Source: Merdiplasma sp964643295 (GTDB lineage Bacteria > Bacillota > Clostridia > Lachnospirales > Lachnospiraceae). Taken from it: a DNA stretch of 64,000 nucleotides. The notes beneath the pieces are model-generated. The model was not told where the DNA came from. It saw only the letters and a program-made list of their open reading frames with translations, and did no database searches. The stretch is from assembly GCA_964643295.1 (NCBI GenBank), contig CAZXSN010000001.1, positions 124,001 to 188,000 of the forward strand, read 5' to 3'. The position numbers and the translations under genes were made by a program. This document shows positions 48,066 to 55,811 of this stretch, in pieces. Position 1 is the stretch's first letter. The number at the start of each line of letters is the position of its first letter.

Positions 48066-49205
48066 TTAAAAGGAATTCTCCGTCAGCCATTTCACAGCCG
48101 CTTCCACCTGACCGGTGATGTCGCGTCCGTCTGCGGTAATCACGGATTCCTTCGGCAGGCCCTGGAAAAAGTCGAGATGGGCTTCTTCCGCGAAGGCATT
48201 CTTTAAGTAGTTGTTGTCGTCCGAGAACCCGGGGTCCGGCTGAACCTGGCAGATACTGTAGGCCTGCAGGATTGCGGTTACGGGGACACCGTGATAGCAA
48301 AGTCCCTGATACCGGTCAATCTCGCTTTGCGGAATGGGCGTATTTTCCCGGTAGATACGCATGGCCTTCGCAAGGGCAGTCTGTTCATCTGCGGAAAGAG
48401 GACCGGTTTCTTTCGCTGTGCGGATGTTGTCACGCATCTGATCCAGGGTGCTCATGCCCGACAGGACAGTGAGGACACCCTCTTTTTCCAGGCAGAACCG
48501 CAGAGACCAGGAGGCGATGGAAAGATCCGGATTCACATCCTTTAACAGGGCTTCCGCTTCAGCGGGAAGAGCCGCCAGACCTCCCCCTTTGACAGCCTCC
48601 ATGATGACAACCTGTTTGCCATGTTTGCGGATTACATCGTAGCAGGCCTTGGCCTGTACCAGTTCGCTGTCCCAGTCAATCGGATTTAAGGGGATCTGCA
48701 CGAACTCCAGATCCGGATTCTCCGTCAGGACGCGGTCTAAGAGTTTGGCGGATGAATGGAAGGAAAACCCGAGATGGCGGATTTTTCCCTCTTCTTTCCA
48801 TCTTCTCGCGTGATCAAACAGATGAGTTTTCGGGATCACGCCTCCCTGCCCGTCCACGCCGTCATAATATACCGTCTGTACATTGTGGATGAGGTAGTAA
48901 TCGATATATTCCACCCCCAGGTTGTGAAGCTGCTGCTCGAAAATGCCGTCAATCTCTTCCTCGGGAACCAGGTTGAAGGTGGGAAACTTGGTAGCCACAG
49001 TGAAACTTTCCCTCGCATGGCGTTCCACAAGCGCCCTGCGCACGGCCTCTTCGCTTTTTCCGTTGTGATACACATAGCTCGTATCGAAATAAGTGAATCC
49101 TGCCGCCAGGAATTCGTCCACCATCTGATTTAACTGCGGATAATCAAAATCCTCCGGCCCTGATAATACCGGCAGCCGCATCATGCCAAAGCCTAAGCTG
49201 TTCAT
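48066..49205 (-). CDS. Aldo/keto reductase family oxidoreductase
   Basis: A 379-residue NADPH-dependent oxidoreductase. The catalytic tetrad is visible: Asp in FTYFDTSYVY, Tyr in SYVYHNGKSE, Lys in VATKFP and His in YLIHNVQ. The barrel part covers about 1-275. The C-terminal about 100 residues (GLCYHGVPVTAILQAYSICQ...) match the extended tail of clostridial members, though the 4Fe-4S Cys set of some relatives is not obvious. The start at 49205 is favoured because AGGAGG lies 6 bases upstream, overlapping an ATG at 49211. Substrate unknown. Confidence 0.9.
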   Translation of the reverse strand: MNSLGFGMMRLPVLSGPEDFDYPQLNQMVDEFLAAGFTYFDTSYVYHNGKSEEAVRRALVERHARESFTVATKFPTFNLVPEEEIDGIFEQQLHNLGVEYIDYYLIHNVQTVYYDGVDGQGGVIPKTHLFDHARRWKEEGKIRHLGFSFHSSAKLLDRVLTENPDLEFVQIPLNPIDWDSELVQAKACYDVIRKHGKQVVIMEAVKGGGLAALPAEAEALLKDVNPDLSIASWSLRFCLEKEGVLTVLSGMSTLDQMRDNIRTAKETGPLSADEQTALAKAMRIYRENTPIPQSEIDRYQGLCYHGVPVTAILQAYSICQVQPDPGFSDDNNYLKNAFAEEAHLDFFQGLPKESVITADGRDITGQVEAAVKWLTENSF

Positions 49206-49586
49206 TTTCATCCTCCTGCTGTTATTCACTAAAAACGTTTGTTCTTGTTCTCTTTTAACCTGCCTTCTTAACGGGATCCAGTGTTAAGCAGGACACGTTT
49301 CAAAGACAATTCTTTCAGGAACGGAACTCCCCTTTCGTTTCAGATGGGGAGACCTTTCACAGGTATTTTAACATAAGTTACGGGAAAAGGGTACGGAAAT
49401 TTGAGACTGGACGGAGGCGGAGCGGCAGGCAGCAGGGAAAGTTTGGAGCTTACAACGGCCTGCGAAGCAGCGTATCGTTTTTTAGGAGGAAAGGATAAAA
49501 ATGCCCCGGAGCGCTCTTTACGGCGGGAAGCCGCGTGTGGGATTCCCTGTCGGCAGACATGCGGCAGGATAAGATCTGAAAGGAAA

Positions 49587-49634
49587 GATGCCCATTTTGG
49601 CAGCCGGATTTTTCCGCTGTTTCGAATGGGCATC
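49587..49634 (-). terminator. Hairpin/terminator after the flavin reductase gene
   Basis: GATGCCCATT (49587-49596) pairs with AATGGGCATC (49625-49634), with an inner hairpin in the loop. On the minus strand it is followed by TTTCC. It lies 17 bases past the stop of the flavin reductase gene. Confidence 0.6.
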
Positions 49635-49650
49635 TGCATTTAAGGGAGAA

Positions 49651-50229
49651 TCAGTTTTCCTTCTTCATCAGTCCGGCCCCGCTTTGCCAGGCCTGTCCGA
49701 CTTTTTCTCCTACCCGGTAGTAGCCGTTTCTCATCTGATCGAAAGCAAAGGCGTTTAATTTGCCGGCGTCGATCTTTCCCTTCTCGTCCAGTACCGCTTC
49801 GTCCGCAAGCACGTTGACGATCCTGCCCAGTATGCGAAGGCCGTACGGTTCGTCTTCGATTTTCTCGACTGTGCATTCCAGGGTGACGGGATATTCTTCA
49901 ATCACGGGCGCGTCCACGCGGGTGCTTTTGACCGCATGCAGACCGGTCCGCTCAAATTTGTCCGCCATCTTGTTCGCTGTTGCGATGCCGAGAAAGTCGG
50001 AAGCTTCCAGGGTGTCTGTTCCCGGGATGGCAAGCGTGAACGCTCCCCGCGCCCGGATGTTGGCAACGGTTTTGTGGTCCGCTTCCAGATTCAGAGCGAC
50101 CATGTCCTCCGCGCAGATGCCTCCCCAGGCCATCATCATCACGTCTACGGTGTCATTCTCGTTGTAGGTGCCGATCATATATGTCGGCATCGGGAACAGG
50201 TACGGCTTCACGCCAAAATCTTTTTTCAT
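49651..50229 (-). CDS. Flavin reductase-like, FMN-binding protein
   Basis: A 192-residue protein of the flavin reductase split-barrel family. It has TYMIGTYNENDTVDVMMMAWGGICAEDM at about 14-40, ARGAFTLAIPG, and a late GEKVGQAWQSG. Such proteins bind FMN and reduce flavins or act as small-molecule oxidoreductases. GAGGAGGAAACACG precedes the ATG. It is 18 bases downstream of the FMN-reductase gene, so the two form an operon. Confidence 0.9.
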   Translation of the reverse strand: MKKDFGVKPYLFPMPTYMIGTYNENDTVDVMMMAWGGICAEDMVALNLEADHKTVANIRARGAFTLAIPGTDTLEASDFLGIATANKMADKFERTGLHAVKSTRVDAPVIEEYPVTLECTVEKIEDEPYGLRILGRIVNVLADEAVLDEKGKIDAGKLNAFAFDQMRNGYYRVGEKVGQAWQSGAGLMKKEN

Positions 50230-50247
50230 CGTGTTTCCTCCTCCTCT

Positions 50248-50799
50248 TTAGTGAATGGATTTTCCAAGTGCAAAGGCTTCCTGGATGGCAGGCGTATCCT
50301 TTACATCTCCGCAGTTTTTGCTTCCTCCGGCAAGGACGTGCCCGAGGTTTTGCCATTTCAGATGTTCCATCAGGTGGTCATAATAGGAAACCGCGTCCTC
50401 AAAGCCGCTTCCTGCCGCCGACATGAGCAGCGCGGAGGAACGGTCATGTCCGCGAAGCAGATTTCCGTCGCCTTCTTCCAGCGCAAAAAGCCGGTCAAAG
50501 GCAGTGCGCAGCTGACCGCTTAAGTTCCAGTAATAAAGCGGCGATGCGAGGACGATGACAGTTGCCTCGCGGACTGCGGGATAGATTTGTGCCATATCAT
50601 CCTTCTGCACACAGGGGCATTCCCGGCTGCTGTGACCGCCAAAACATCCCCTGCAGCCATGGATGTCCATGCCGTTTAGGAAAAAGGCGGTCACCTCATT
50701 CCCTGCCTGGACGGCTCCTTCGGTAAACGAGCGGACCAGTTCGGAAGTGTTTCCGTTTTTGCGCGGGCTGCCGTTTAGAATTACGATTTTTTTGCTCAT
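50248..50799 (-). CDS. NADPH-dependent FMN reductase / flavodoxin-fold oxidoreductase
   Basis: A 183-residue flavodoxin-like reductase. The start MSKKIVILNGSPRKNGNTSELV carries the phosphate loop (NGSPRKNGNT). There is a Cys-rich segment GCRGCFGGHSSRECPCVQKDDM, typical of iron-sulfur-flavoprotein-type members, and VLASPLYYWNLSGQLRTAFDR. The ATG at 50799 follows AGGAGG; the frame is open much further upstream without support. Its promoter faces the HxlR gene. Confidence 0.92.
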   Translation of the reverse strand: MSKKIVILNGSPRKNGNTSELVRSFTEGAVQAGNEVTAFFLNGMDIHGCRGCFGGHSSRECPCVQKDDMAQIYPAVREATVIVLASPLYYWNLSGQLRTAFDRLFALEEGDGNLLRGHDRSSALLMSAAGSGFEDAVSYYDHLMEHLKWQNLGHVLAGGSKNCGDVKDTPAIQEAFALGKSIH

Positions 50800-50862
50800 A
50801 GTCTGCCTCCTGATTTTTTGAACGAAATCGCTGCGCGGATTTCCTAAAGTCCCTGTATCAGT

Positions 50863-50892
50863 ATTATAGCCTTTGCATACCAGATTGTGCAA
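50863..50892 (-). promoter_or_regulatory. Promoter of the FMN-reductase operon
   Basis: On the minus strand TTGCAC (50887-50892), an 18-base spacer and TATAAT (50863-50868). It lies 64 bases upstream of the start codon and is divergent from the HxlR promoter. Confidence 0.65.
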
Positions 50893-51096
50893 GATCTCAC
50901 TTTCGGGATATCTACTATCATGCGGGAAAGCGTGATCAAGGAGCGGTTCAAAGAAGCGTCTGACAGTCCCGGCAGGGGTTTTTAAGCGGCTCATTTCCCG
51001 CCGCGGATTCGGCGGGAAGAAGGGCTGGGCCTTCCTTCATCGAGAGGGCCTGTCTTTACTCCGGTCTTTGCTGTTCGGCTGAGTATTTTTCGGATG

Positions 51097-51125
51097 TTGA
51101 CTTTCCATCCTTCCTGTACTATGAT
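51097..51125 (+). promoter_or_regulatory. Promoter of the HxlR gene
   Basis: TTGACT (51097-51102), a 17-base spacer and TATGAT (51120-51125), 70 bases upstream of the start codon. Back-to-back with the reductase promoter about 200 bases away. Confidence 0.65.
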
Positions 51126-51194
51126 GAGTGATGGAGCAGATCAATTTTCAGGTACTGTAGGCAGAGACAGGTACTATCCTGGAGGAAGGTTAAA

Positions 51195-51530
51195 ATGAGC
51201 AGGGAGTGTATCTCGGAGTGCAGACTGGAGGACACCGGTTTTAATTACACGATGTCGCTGATTCAGGGCAAATATAAGATGTTTATTCTCTATACGCTGA
51301 TGGAGTTTGAGATTGTACGGTTCAATGAGATGCAGAAATACATCGGCGGCATCACCGACAAGACCTTAAGCTCCGCCTTAAAGCAGCTGGAGGCGGACGG
51401 GCTTGTGAACCGGAAAGAATATCCGCAGATTCCGCCGAAGGTGGAATACAGTCTGACAGAGAAGGGAAAATCGCTGATCCCGATTTTAGATCAGATGTGT
51501 GACTGGGGCAGCGAACATCGCAGCAGGTGA
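51195..51530 (+). CDS. HxlR-family transcriptional regulator
   Basis: A 111-residue winged-helix regulator: TMSLIQGKYKMFILYTLMEFEIVRFNEMQKYIGGITDKTLSSALKQLEADGLVNRKEY is the classic HxlR DNA-binding core. Cys residues at 5 and 9 (RECISEC) could sense electrophiles, as in HypR/YodB-type members. Divergence from the FMN/flavin reductase operon suggests it represses or activates that pair under reactive-carbonyl or quinone stress (inference). GGAGGAAGGTTAAA precedes the ATG. Confidence 0.93.
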   Translation: MSRECISECRLEDTGFNYTMSLIQGKYKMFILYTLMEFEIVRFNEMQKYIGGITDKTLSSALKQLEADGLVNRKEYPQIPPKVEYSLTEKGKSLIPILDQMCDWGSEHRSR

Positions 51531-51624
51531 TAAAGAGGCTGCGGAGATGACCGGCAGCGGATCATTTCCGTGTAAATGTAAAGCCTTTGGAACTTCCAGG
51601 CAAAATGGCCGGAAAGGAGAAGAA

Positions 51625-51834
51625 ATGAAGATTCTCATCAAAGATACCACGAGACAGGAGCGCGAAGAAATCATCCGCCGGTCGTTGGACTGCGGCGGGG
51701 GAGGATGCGAGAACTGTTCCTCCTGCTTCCTGGGAGGCGGTGATCCCTTTGCGATGTATCAGGACTATATCGATGGGAAAAAAGAGATCGCCGAGTGCAA
51801 TGCGCAGTACCAGGCGCGGTATCTGCATGGGTGA
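51625..51834 (+). CDS. Small Cys-rich protein (DUF6472-like)
   Basis: A 69-residue protein with a four-Cys cluster CGGGGCENCSSC (Cys23, 28, 31, 34), a possible metal or iron-sulfur site, followed by FAMYQDYIDGKKEIAECNAQYQA. I match it to DUF6472 from memory, a short clostridial family. The ATG at 51625 follows AAAGGAGAAGAA. Function unknown. Confidence 0.72.
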   Translation: MKILIKDTTRQEREEIIRRSLDCGGGGCENCSSCFLGGGDPFAMYQDYIDGKKEIAECNAQYQARYLHG

Positions 51835-51986
51835 ATAACCTTTCCAGGATACAAAGCATACGGCGGAAGCGTTTTGTGAAACGTGTCCGAAAGAATCCGG
51901 TTTTGCCTTTTGACAGCCGGGAAAGAGAATGAGAAATAAGTCCGCTTTTTGTCAGGAAGGCGGATTTGTGAGGGGAAGAGGAAACA

Positions 51987-52589
51987 ATGTTTGACACAGC
52001 AAAGATGACCTGGACAAGGGAACCTTTGTCTTACTCCCTGGGGGAAAAGCGGATTGAAATAGTGACGGCGCCCCATACGGATTTGTGGCAGCGAACCTAT
52101 TACCATTTCCGCAATGACAATGCTCCTGTTCTGCAGATGCGCACCCAGGAGCAGTATTTTTCATTTTTCGTAAAAACCGAGTTTGAAAGCAGACACCGCT
52201 TTGATCAGTGCGGAATTGTCCTTTATCTGGACAGCGAAAACTGGCTGAAGGCCTCTGTTGAGTACGAAAATTCGCAGCTTCAGCATCTGGGAAGCGTAGT
52301 CACCAATCATGGATATTCTGACTGGGCGACGACGGCGATCCCCGCCTCAGTAAAGAGCATGTGGTACCGGTTAAGCCGCAGGGAGGACGATTACTGCATC
52401 GAGTGCTCTTTAAACGGAGAGCAGTATTCGCAGATGCGGATCTGTCATTTATGGGAAGGCGCGGGTGAAATTTCGTTTGGCGTGTATGCCTGCAGCCCGG
52501 AAGATTCCTCCTTTCAGGCGGTGTTTACCGGGATGGAGCTTACAGACTGTAAGTGGCCTGCGCACGACGGGCAGCAGCCGGATGAATGA
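51987..52589 (+). CDS. DUF1349 family protein
   Basis: A 200-residue beta-sandwich protein. It has WQRTYYHFRNDNAPVLQMRT, FDQCGIVLYLDSENWLKASVEYEN and GEISFGVYACSPEDSSFQA, standard for DUF1349 (concanavalin-like; some annotated as 'regulation of enolase 1'). Probably carbohydrate related by fold, but the activity is unknown. The start follows GGGGAAGAGGAAACA. Confidence 0.88.
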   Translation: MFDTAKMTWTREPLSYSLGEKRIEIVTAPHTDLWQRTYYHFRNDNAPVLQMRTQEQYFSFFVKTEFESRHRFDQCGIVLYLDSENWLKASVEYENSQLQHLGSVVTNHGYSDWATTAIPASVKSMWYRLSRREDDYCIECSLNGEQYSQMRICHLWEGAGEISFGVYACSPEDSSFQAVFTGMELTDCKWPAHDGQQPDE

Positions 52590-52649
52590 GAAGTTTGGGT
52601 TCTCAAAGAGGGACGCAGACGAAAATTAGGGGAAAGACTTAACAGCAGT

Positions 52650-52684
52650 CGGGAAACCCATCATGGGTTTCCCGATCATTTTCA
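52650..52684 (+). terminator. Intrinsic terminator after the DUF1349 gene
   Basis: CGGGAAACCCAT (52650-52661) and ATGGGTTTCCCG (52663-52674) form a long stem with a minimal centre, followed by ATCATTTTC. It may also stop leftward transcription from the lacZ-like gene. Confidence 0.75.
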
Positions 52685-52721
52685 GGCTGCCTCCCCCTGC
52701 TTAAAAAACGCAAGGAGATTT

Positions 52722-55679
52722 TTAAGAAATCTGAATCAGGAAGCGAAGAACATAGTCCTGATCCATCGGATAACAGTATTCAGGCGCCGTCTGCGGTCCG
52801 CAGATCCCGGTGCCGATTCCCATCTGGAAAGCGGAGACAGCGACATATGTACCGGTGCGCACTTCGTCCTCACGGTGACGCATCCGGGAAAGCTCCCGGT
52901 CACTGTAGGGCTTGATGCCAAGTTCAAAGGCTTTTTCGACTGCCCGAAACGAAACCGTCTGCGAACCGTTGGAGACGCTTGCCCAACGGCAGTCACAGCG
53001 GTTGCCGCTCTCCTGCGGACGGATATTCGGTTCTGTCATCTCTTTCACCGAGCAGGAAACTTCCTCTATGGGAGCCTGCTCTTTCATATCTGCGTAGGAT
53101 TCTCCGTTTCTCGCATAGTAACGCACGGCATCGTAAGCGGAATCCAGGCGGTAGACTTTGCCGAAGCGCGGCAGTGTTCCGCTTCCTTTCTCGCAGTGCA
53201 GGTGGCTGGTCACGAGGATTCCCTCCCCGGTGCCCTCATAGGTGTCCGTGCAGAGGAAAACCTGGTTTTTACAGGTGATTCTGGTGACTATCTGCATCCG
53301 GCATTCCTGCCGGTCGATGGAGACGAGGCTTTCCTCCTCATCGATAAAATCACTCATCGTGTTCTGACCGAACATGTTGCAGTCGTTGTCGGTCGGTGCC
53401 CGAAAGAGGATGGTGTGCGGCGGCTGCGGCTCTAAGGATCCTTTCTCAAGCGGGAGACTGATCCCAAAGCCGTGGGCAGCAAGAGATTCCGGAAGGGCAC
53501 TTTTTCCCGCGTCCTCAGGCACGGGCGGGAAGTACTCGCAGAGGATGACCTGCTCCTTTGCGGCTTCGCGGCCGGTTTGCGTATCAATGGTGGTGACATT
53601 CAAAAACAGGTCGCGACCGGCTTCTTTGGCGGCTTTTATGCGGTTCGCGGTTTCCAGATGAACAATCGAGGCGGACATAGGTCCGGCCTCCGGTACGAGT
53701 GTAAAGGAATCCCCGTCACTGAATGAGCAGTCCAACCGGTAGCGGCCTCCGGGCGCGAATGCGGTTGTGTTAAACAGCTCAAAGCGGTCACCTCCCAGAT
53801 AGGAGACGCGGATCGGACGGTAGATATAGCGGATGATCCTTGCGCCGGTAGACGGGGTGCGGTCCGGATAAAACATGCCGTCCACACAGAAGTTGCCGTC
53901 GTGCTCCCATTCGCCGTGGTCACCGCCGTAGGTGTAGCTGCCGTCTTCATGCAAAACCGCGTGGTCGACCATCTCCCAGACACAGCCGCCCATCAGGTTG
54001 TCGTACTGATAAATTTCCTTCCAGTAGGCTTCGGTGTTCCCCGGGCCAACCCCCATCGCGTGGGCATATTCGCAAAGAAAGTAAGGACGGTCACAAAACT
54101 GCGGTATCTCGCAGGTTTTCTCGCCGACTTCGTGCAGCCGTTCCACGGGCGGGTACATCTCGCTTGCCACATCGTAGGCGATCCGATCTGTGTGCACGAC
54201 ACTCTCATAGTGCACGGGCAGGCTGGACTGCTGCTTTAGGTATTCGTACATCTTATCCGTGCAGTAGGCTCCTCCCGCTTCGTTTCCCAGACTCCACATA
54301 AAGACGGATACATGCAGCTTATCCCGCTGAAACAGGCAGCGGATCCTCTCCAGGCAGTGGCTTTCCCAGGCGGGGTCATCCGTGATGCGGTTATAACTTG
54401 GCGGATAGACGTGGGCCATGGTGCCGTGCGTCTCCAGATCCGCTTCGTCGACCACGTAAATGCCGAGTTCATCACACAACTCCAAAAGGAGCGGATCCGG
54501 CGGATAGTGGGAAGTGCGGATCGTGTCGATATTGTACTCTTTGCACAGCAGCAGATCTCGTTCGATCTCATCGGGTGAGAGCACGTACCCGTTTGTCGGG
54601 CTGGTGTCGTGGTGATTCACCCCGTGAAACTTGATTTTTTTCCCGTTGTAGCGGAAGATGTCGCCGTCAACTGCCGATGAGCGGAAGCCGACTCGCGTTT
54701 TCACGCAGGAGTGCTCGGTTTCACAGTAGAGGTTGTACAGCACAGGCGACTGCGCGTTCCACTCTGTCACGGGAAGATCAGGGAAAGTCACCTGCACCTG
54801 GCCGTCTTTCGATTCCGCAGTCTGTGTCACGTTCAGGCCGTTTCCCTCGAGTGTGAAGCGCACCCTGCCCTCGCCTTCCAGGCTGGCGGATACGTTTGCC
54901 GTATAGCCCTGGGAGGTCGGCTCTGTTTCAAATGCCAGATCCCACAGATCGCCCGGGTCGCTGATTCGAAGCAGGACATCGCGGAAGATCCCGTTGTTGC
55001 GGAACATATCCTGGCATTCCAGGTAGGTGCCGTTGCACCAGCGGTGAACGACCACTACAAGTTCGTTTTCTCCTTCCTTAATCAGGCCGGAGATGTCAAA
55101 TTCGGCGGTGTTGTGCGAGCCTTCCGAATACCCGGCAAAAGCGCCGTTGACAAACACGTCTGCGCAGGAAGCGACGCCAAGGAACGAGAGGATATGCCGT
55201 TTCCCCGTATCCTTTACCGGGAAGAAGCGCCGGTAGACACCAACAAAATTGTACTGGTCGTCAGGGGTTCTCCAGCGCGGGAAAACGCCCTCGTCCGAGC
55301 CGATCCAGAAAAAGGTTTTTCCGGCTTTCTCCGTGGTGGGGATTTCCGGCGGGTTGTAGGGAAACTGATATCTTAAGTTGACATAAAACGGCTTGGCAAT
55401 CCCGCGAAACTGCCAGCAGGAAGGCACATCCAGCCGGTCAAATTCGACCTGATCCGTATCCAGAACGTCCGGAAGTTCATCGGGGCGCGGGTAAAATTTG
55501 AAATCCCAGTCACCGTTTAAGCAGAGCACCTTCGGCGACTGATACCGCTTTTCTTTTGGCGTTACGGCATCCGCGCTCTCCCGGTCCGGATAGGGGATGA
55601 AGTAGCTTCTCGGGGGGAGCTTTTGCACCTCATACCGTTGAAAATCGCAGTAATTCCCTGTATTGATCTGATATTGCAT
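52722..55679 (-). CDS. lacZ: Beta-galactosidase, glycoside hydrolase family 2 (LacZ type)
   Basis: A 985-residue LacZ-type enzyme. Domains in order: the sugar-binding domain (LDVPSCWQFRGIAKPFY...), an Ig-like domain, the TIM barrel with FHGVNHHDTSPTNGY, acid/base Glu in FMWSLGNEAGGAYC and nucleophile Glu in FLCEYAHAMGVGPG, then the large C-terminal beta-sandwich (ILFRAPTDNDCNMFG). The length is close to E. coli LacZ (1023). The ATG at 55679 follows AAAGGATCAGCC; the frame is open 41 codons upstream. Cytoplasmic, with no signal peptide. Likely substrate: lactose or other beta-galactosides. Confidence 0.94.
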   Translation of the reverse strand: MQYQINTGNYCDFQRYEVQKLPPRSYFIPYPDRESADAVTPKEKRYQSPKVLCLNGDWDFKFYPRPDELPDVLDTDQVEFDRLDVPSCWQFRGIAKPFYVNLRYQFPYNPPEIPTTEKAGKTFFWIGSDEGVFPRWRTPDDQYNFVGVYRRFFPVKDTGKRHILSFLGVASCADVFVNGAFAGYSEGSHNTAEFDISGLIKEGENELVVVVHRWCNGTYLECQDMFRNNGIFRDVLLRISDPGDLWDLAFETEPTSQGYTANVSASLEGEGRVRFTLEGNGLNVTQTAESKDGQVQVTFPDLPVTEWNAQSPVLYNLYCETEHSCVKTRVGFRSSAVDGDIFRYNGKKIKFHGVNHHDTSPTNGYVLSPDEIERDLLLCKEYNIDTIRTSHYPPDPLLLELCDELGIYVVDEADLETHGTMAHVYPPSYNRITDDPAWESHCLERIRCLFQRDKLHVSVFMWSLGNEAGGAYCTDKMYEYLKQQSSLPVHYESVVHTDRIAYDVASEMYPPVERLHEVGEKTCEIPQFCDRPYFLCEYAHAMGVGPGNTEAYWKEIYQYDNLMGGCVWEMVDHAVLHEDGSYTYGGDHGEWEHDGNFCVDGMFYPDRTPSTGARIIRYIYRPIRVSYLGGDRFELFNTTAFAPGGRYRLDCSFSDGDSFTLVPEAGPMSASIVHLETANRIKAAKEAGRDLFLNVTTIDTQTGREAAKEQVILCEYFPPVPEDAGKSALPESLAAHGFGISLPLEKGSLEPQPPHTILFRAPTDNDCNMFGQNTMSDFIDEEESLVSIDRQECRMQIVTRITCKNQVFLCTDTYEGTGEGILVTSHLHCEKGSGTLPRFGKVYRLDSAYDAVRYYARNGESYADMKEQAPIEEVSCSVKEMTEPNIRPQESGNRCDCRWASVSNGSQTVSFRAVEKAFELGIKPYSDRELSRMRHREDEVRTGTYVAVSAFQMGIGTGICGPQTAPEYCYPMDQDYVLRFLIQIS

Positions 55680-55748
55680 GGCTGATCCTTTCTTTTTTGC
55701 GGCGGACTGTACGGTCCGCCGGTTTCCTGTCAGTACTGACAGCAAAAT

Positions 55749-55792
55749 CGGCCGCGAAGGCAGGCAGTAACTACGAAAATCCTCCGCGGCCG
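55749..55792 (-). terminator. Terminator between the two GH2 genes
   Basis: On the minus strand CGGCCGCG(GAGG) at 55781-55792 pairs with (CCTT)CGCGGCCG at 55749-55760, followed by ATTTTGC. It lies just past the stop of the upstream GH2 gene. A further hairpin GGCGGAC...GTCCGCC (55701-55720) stands just before the lacZ ribosome-binding site. Confidence 0.6.
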
Positions 55793-55811
55793 GAAAAATC
55801 ACGGCAGACTG

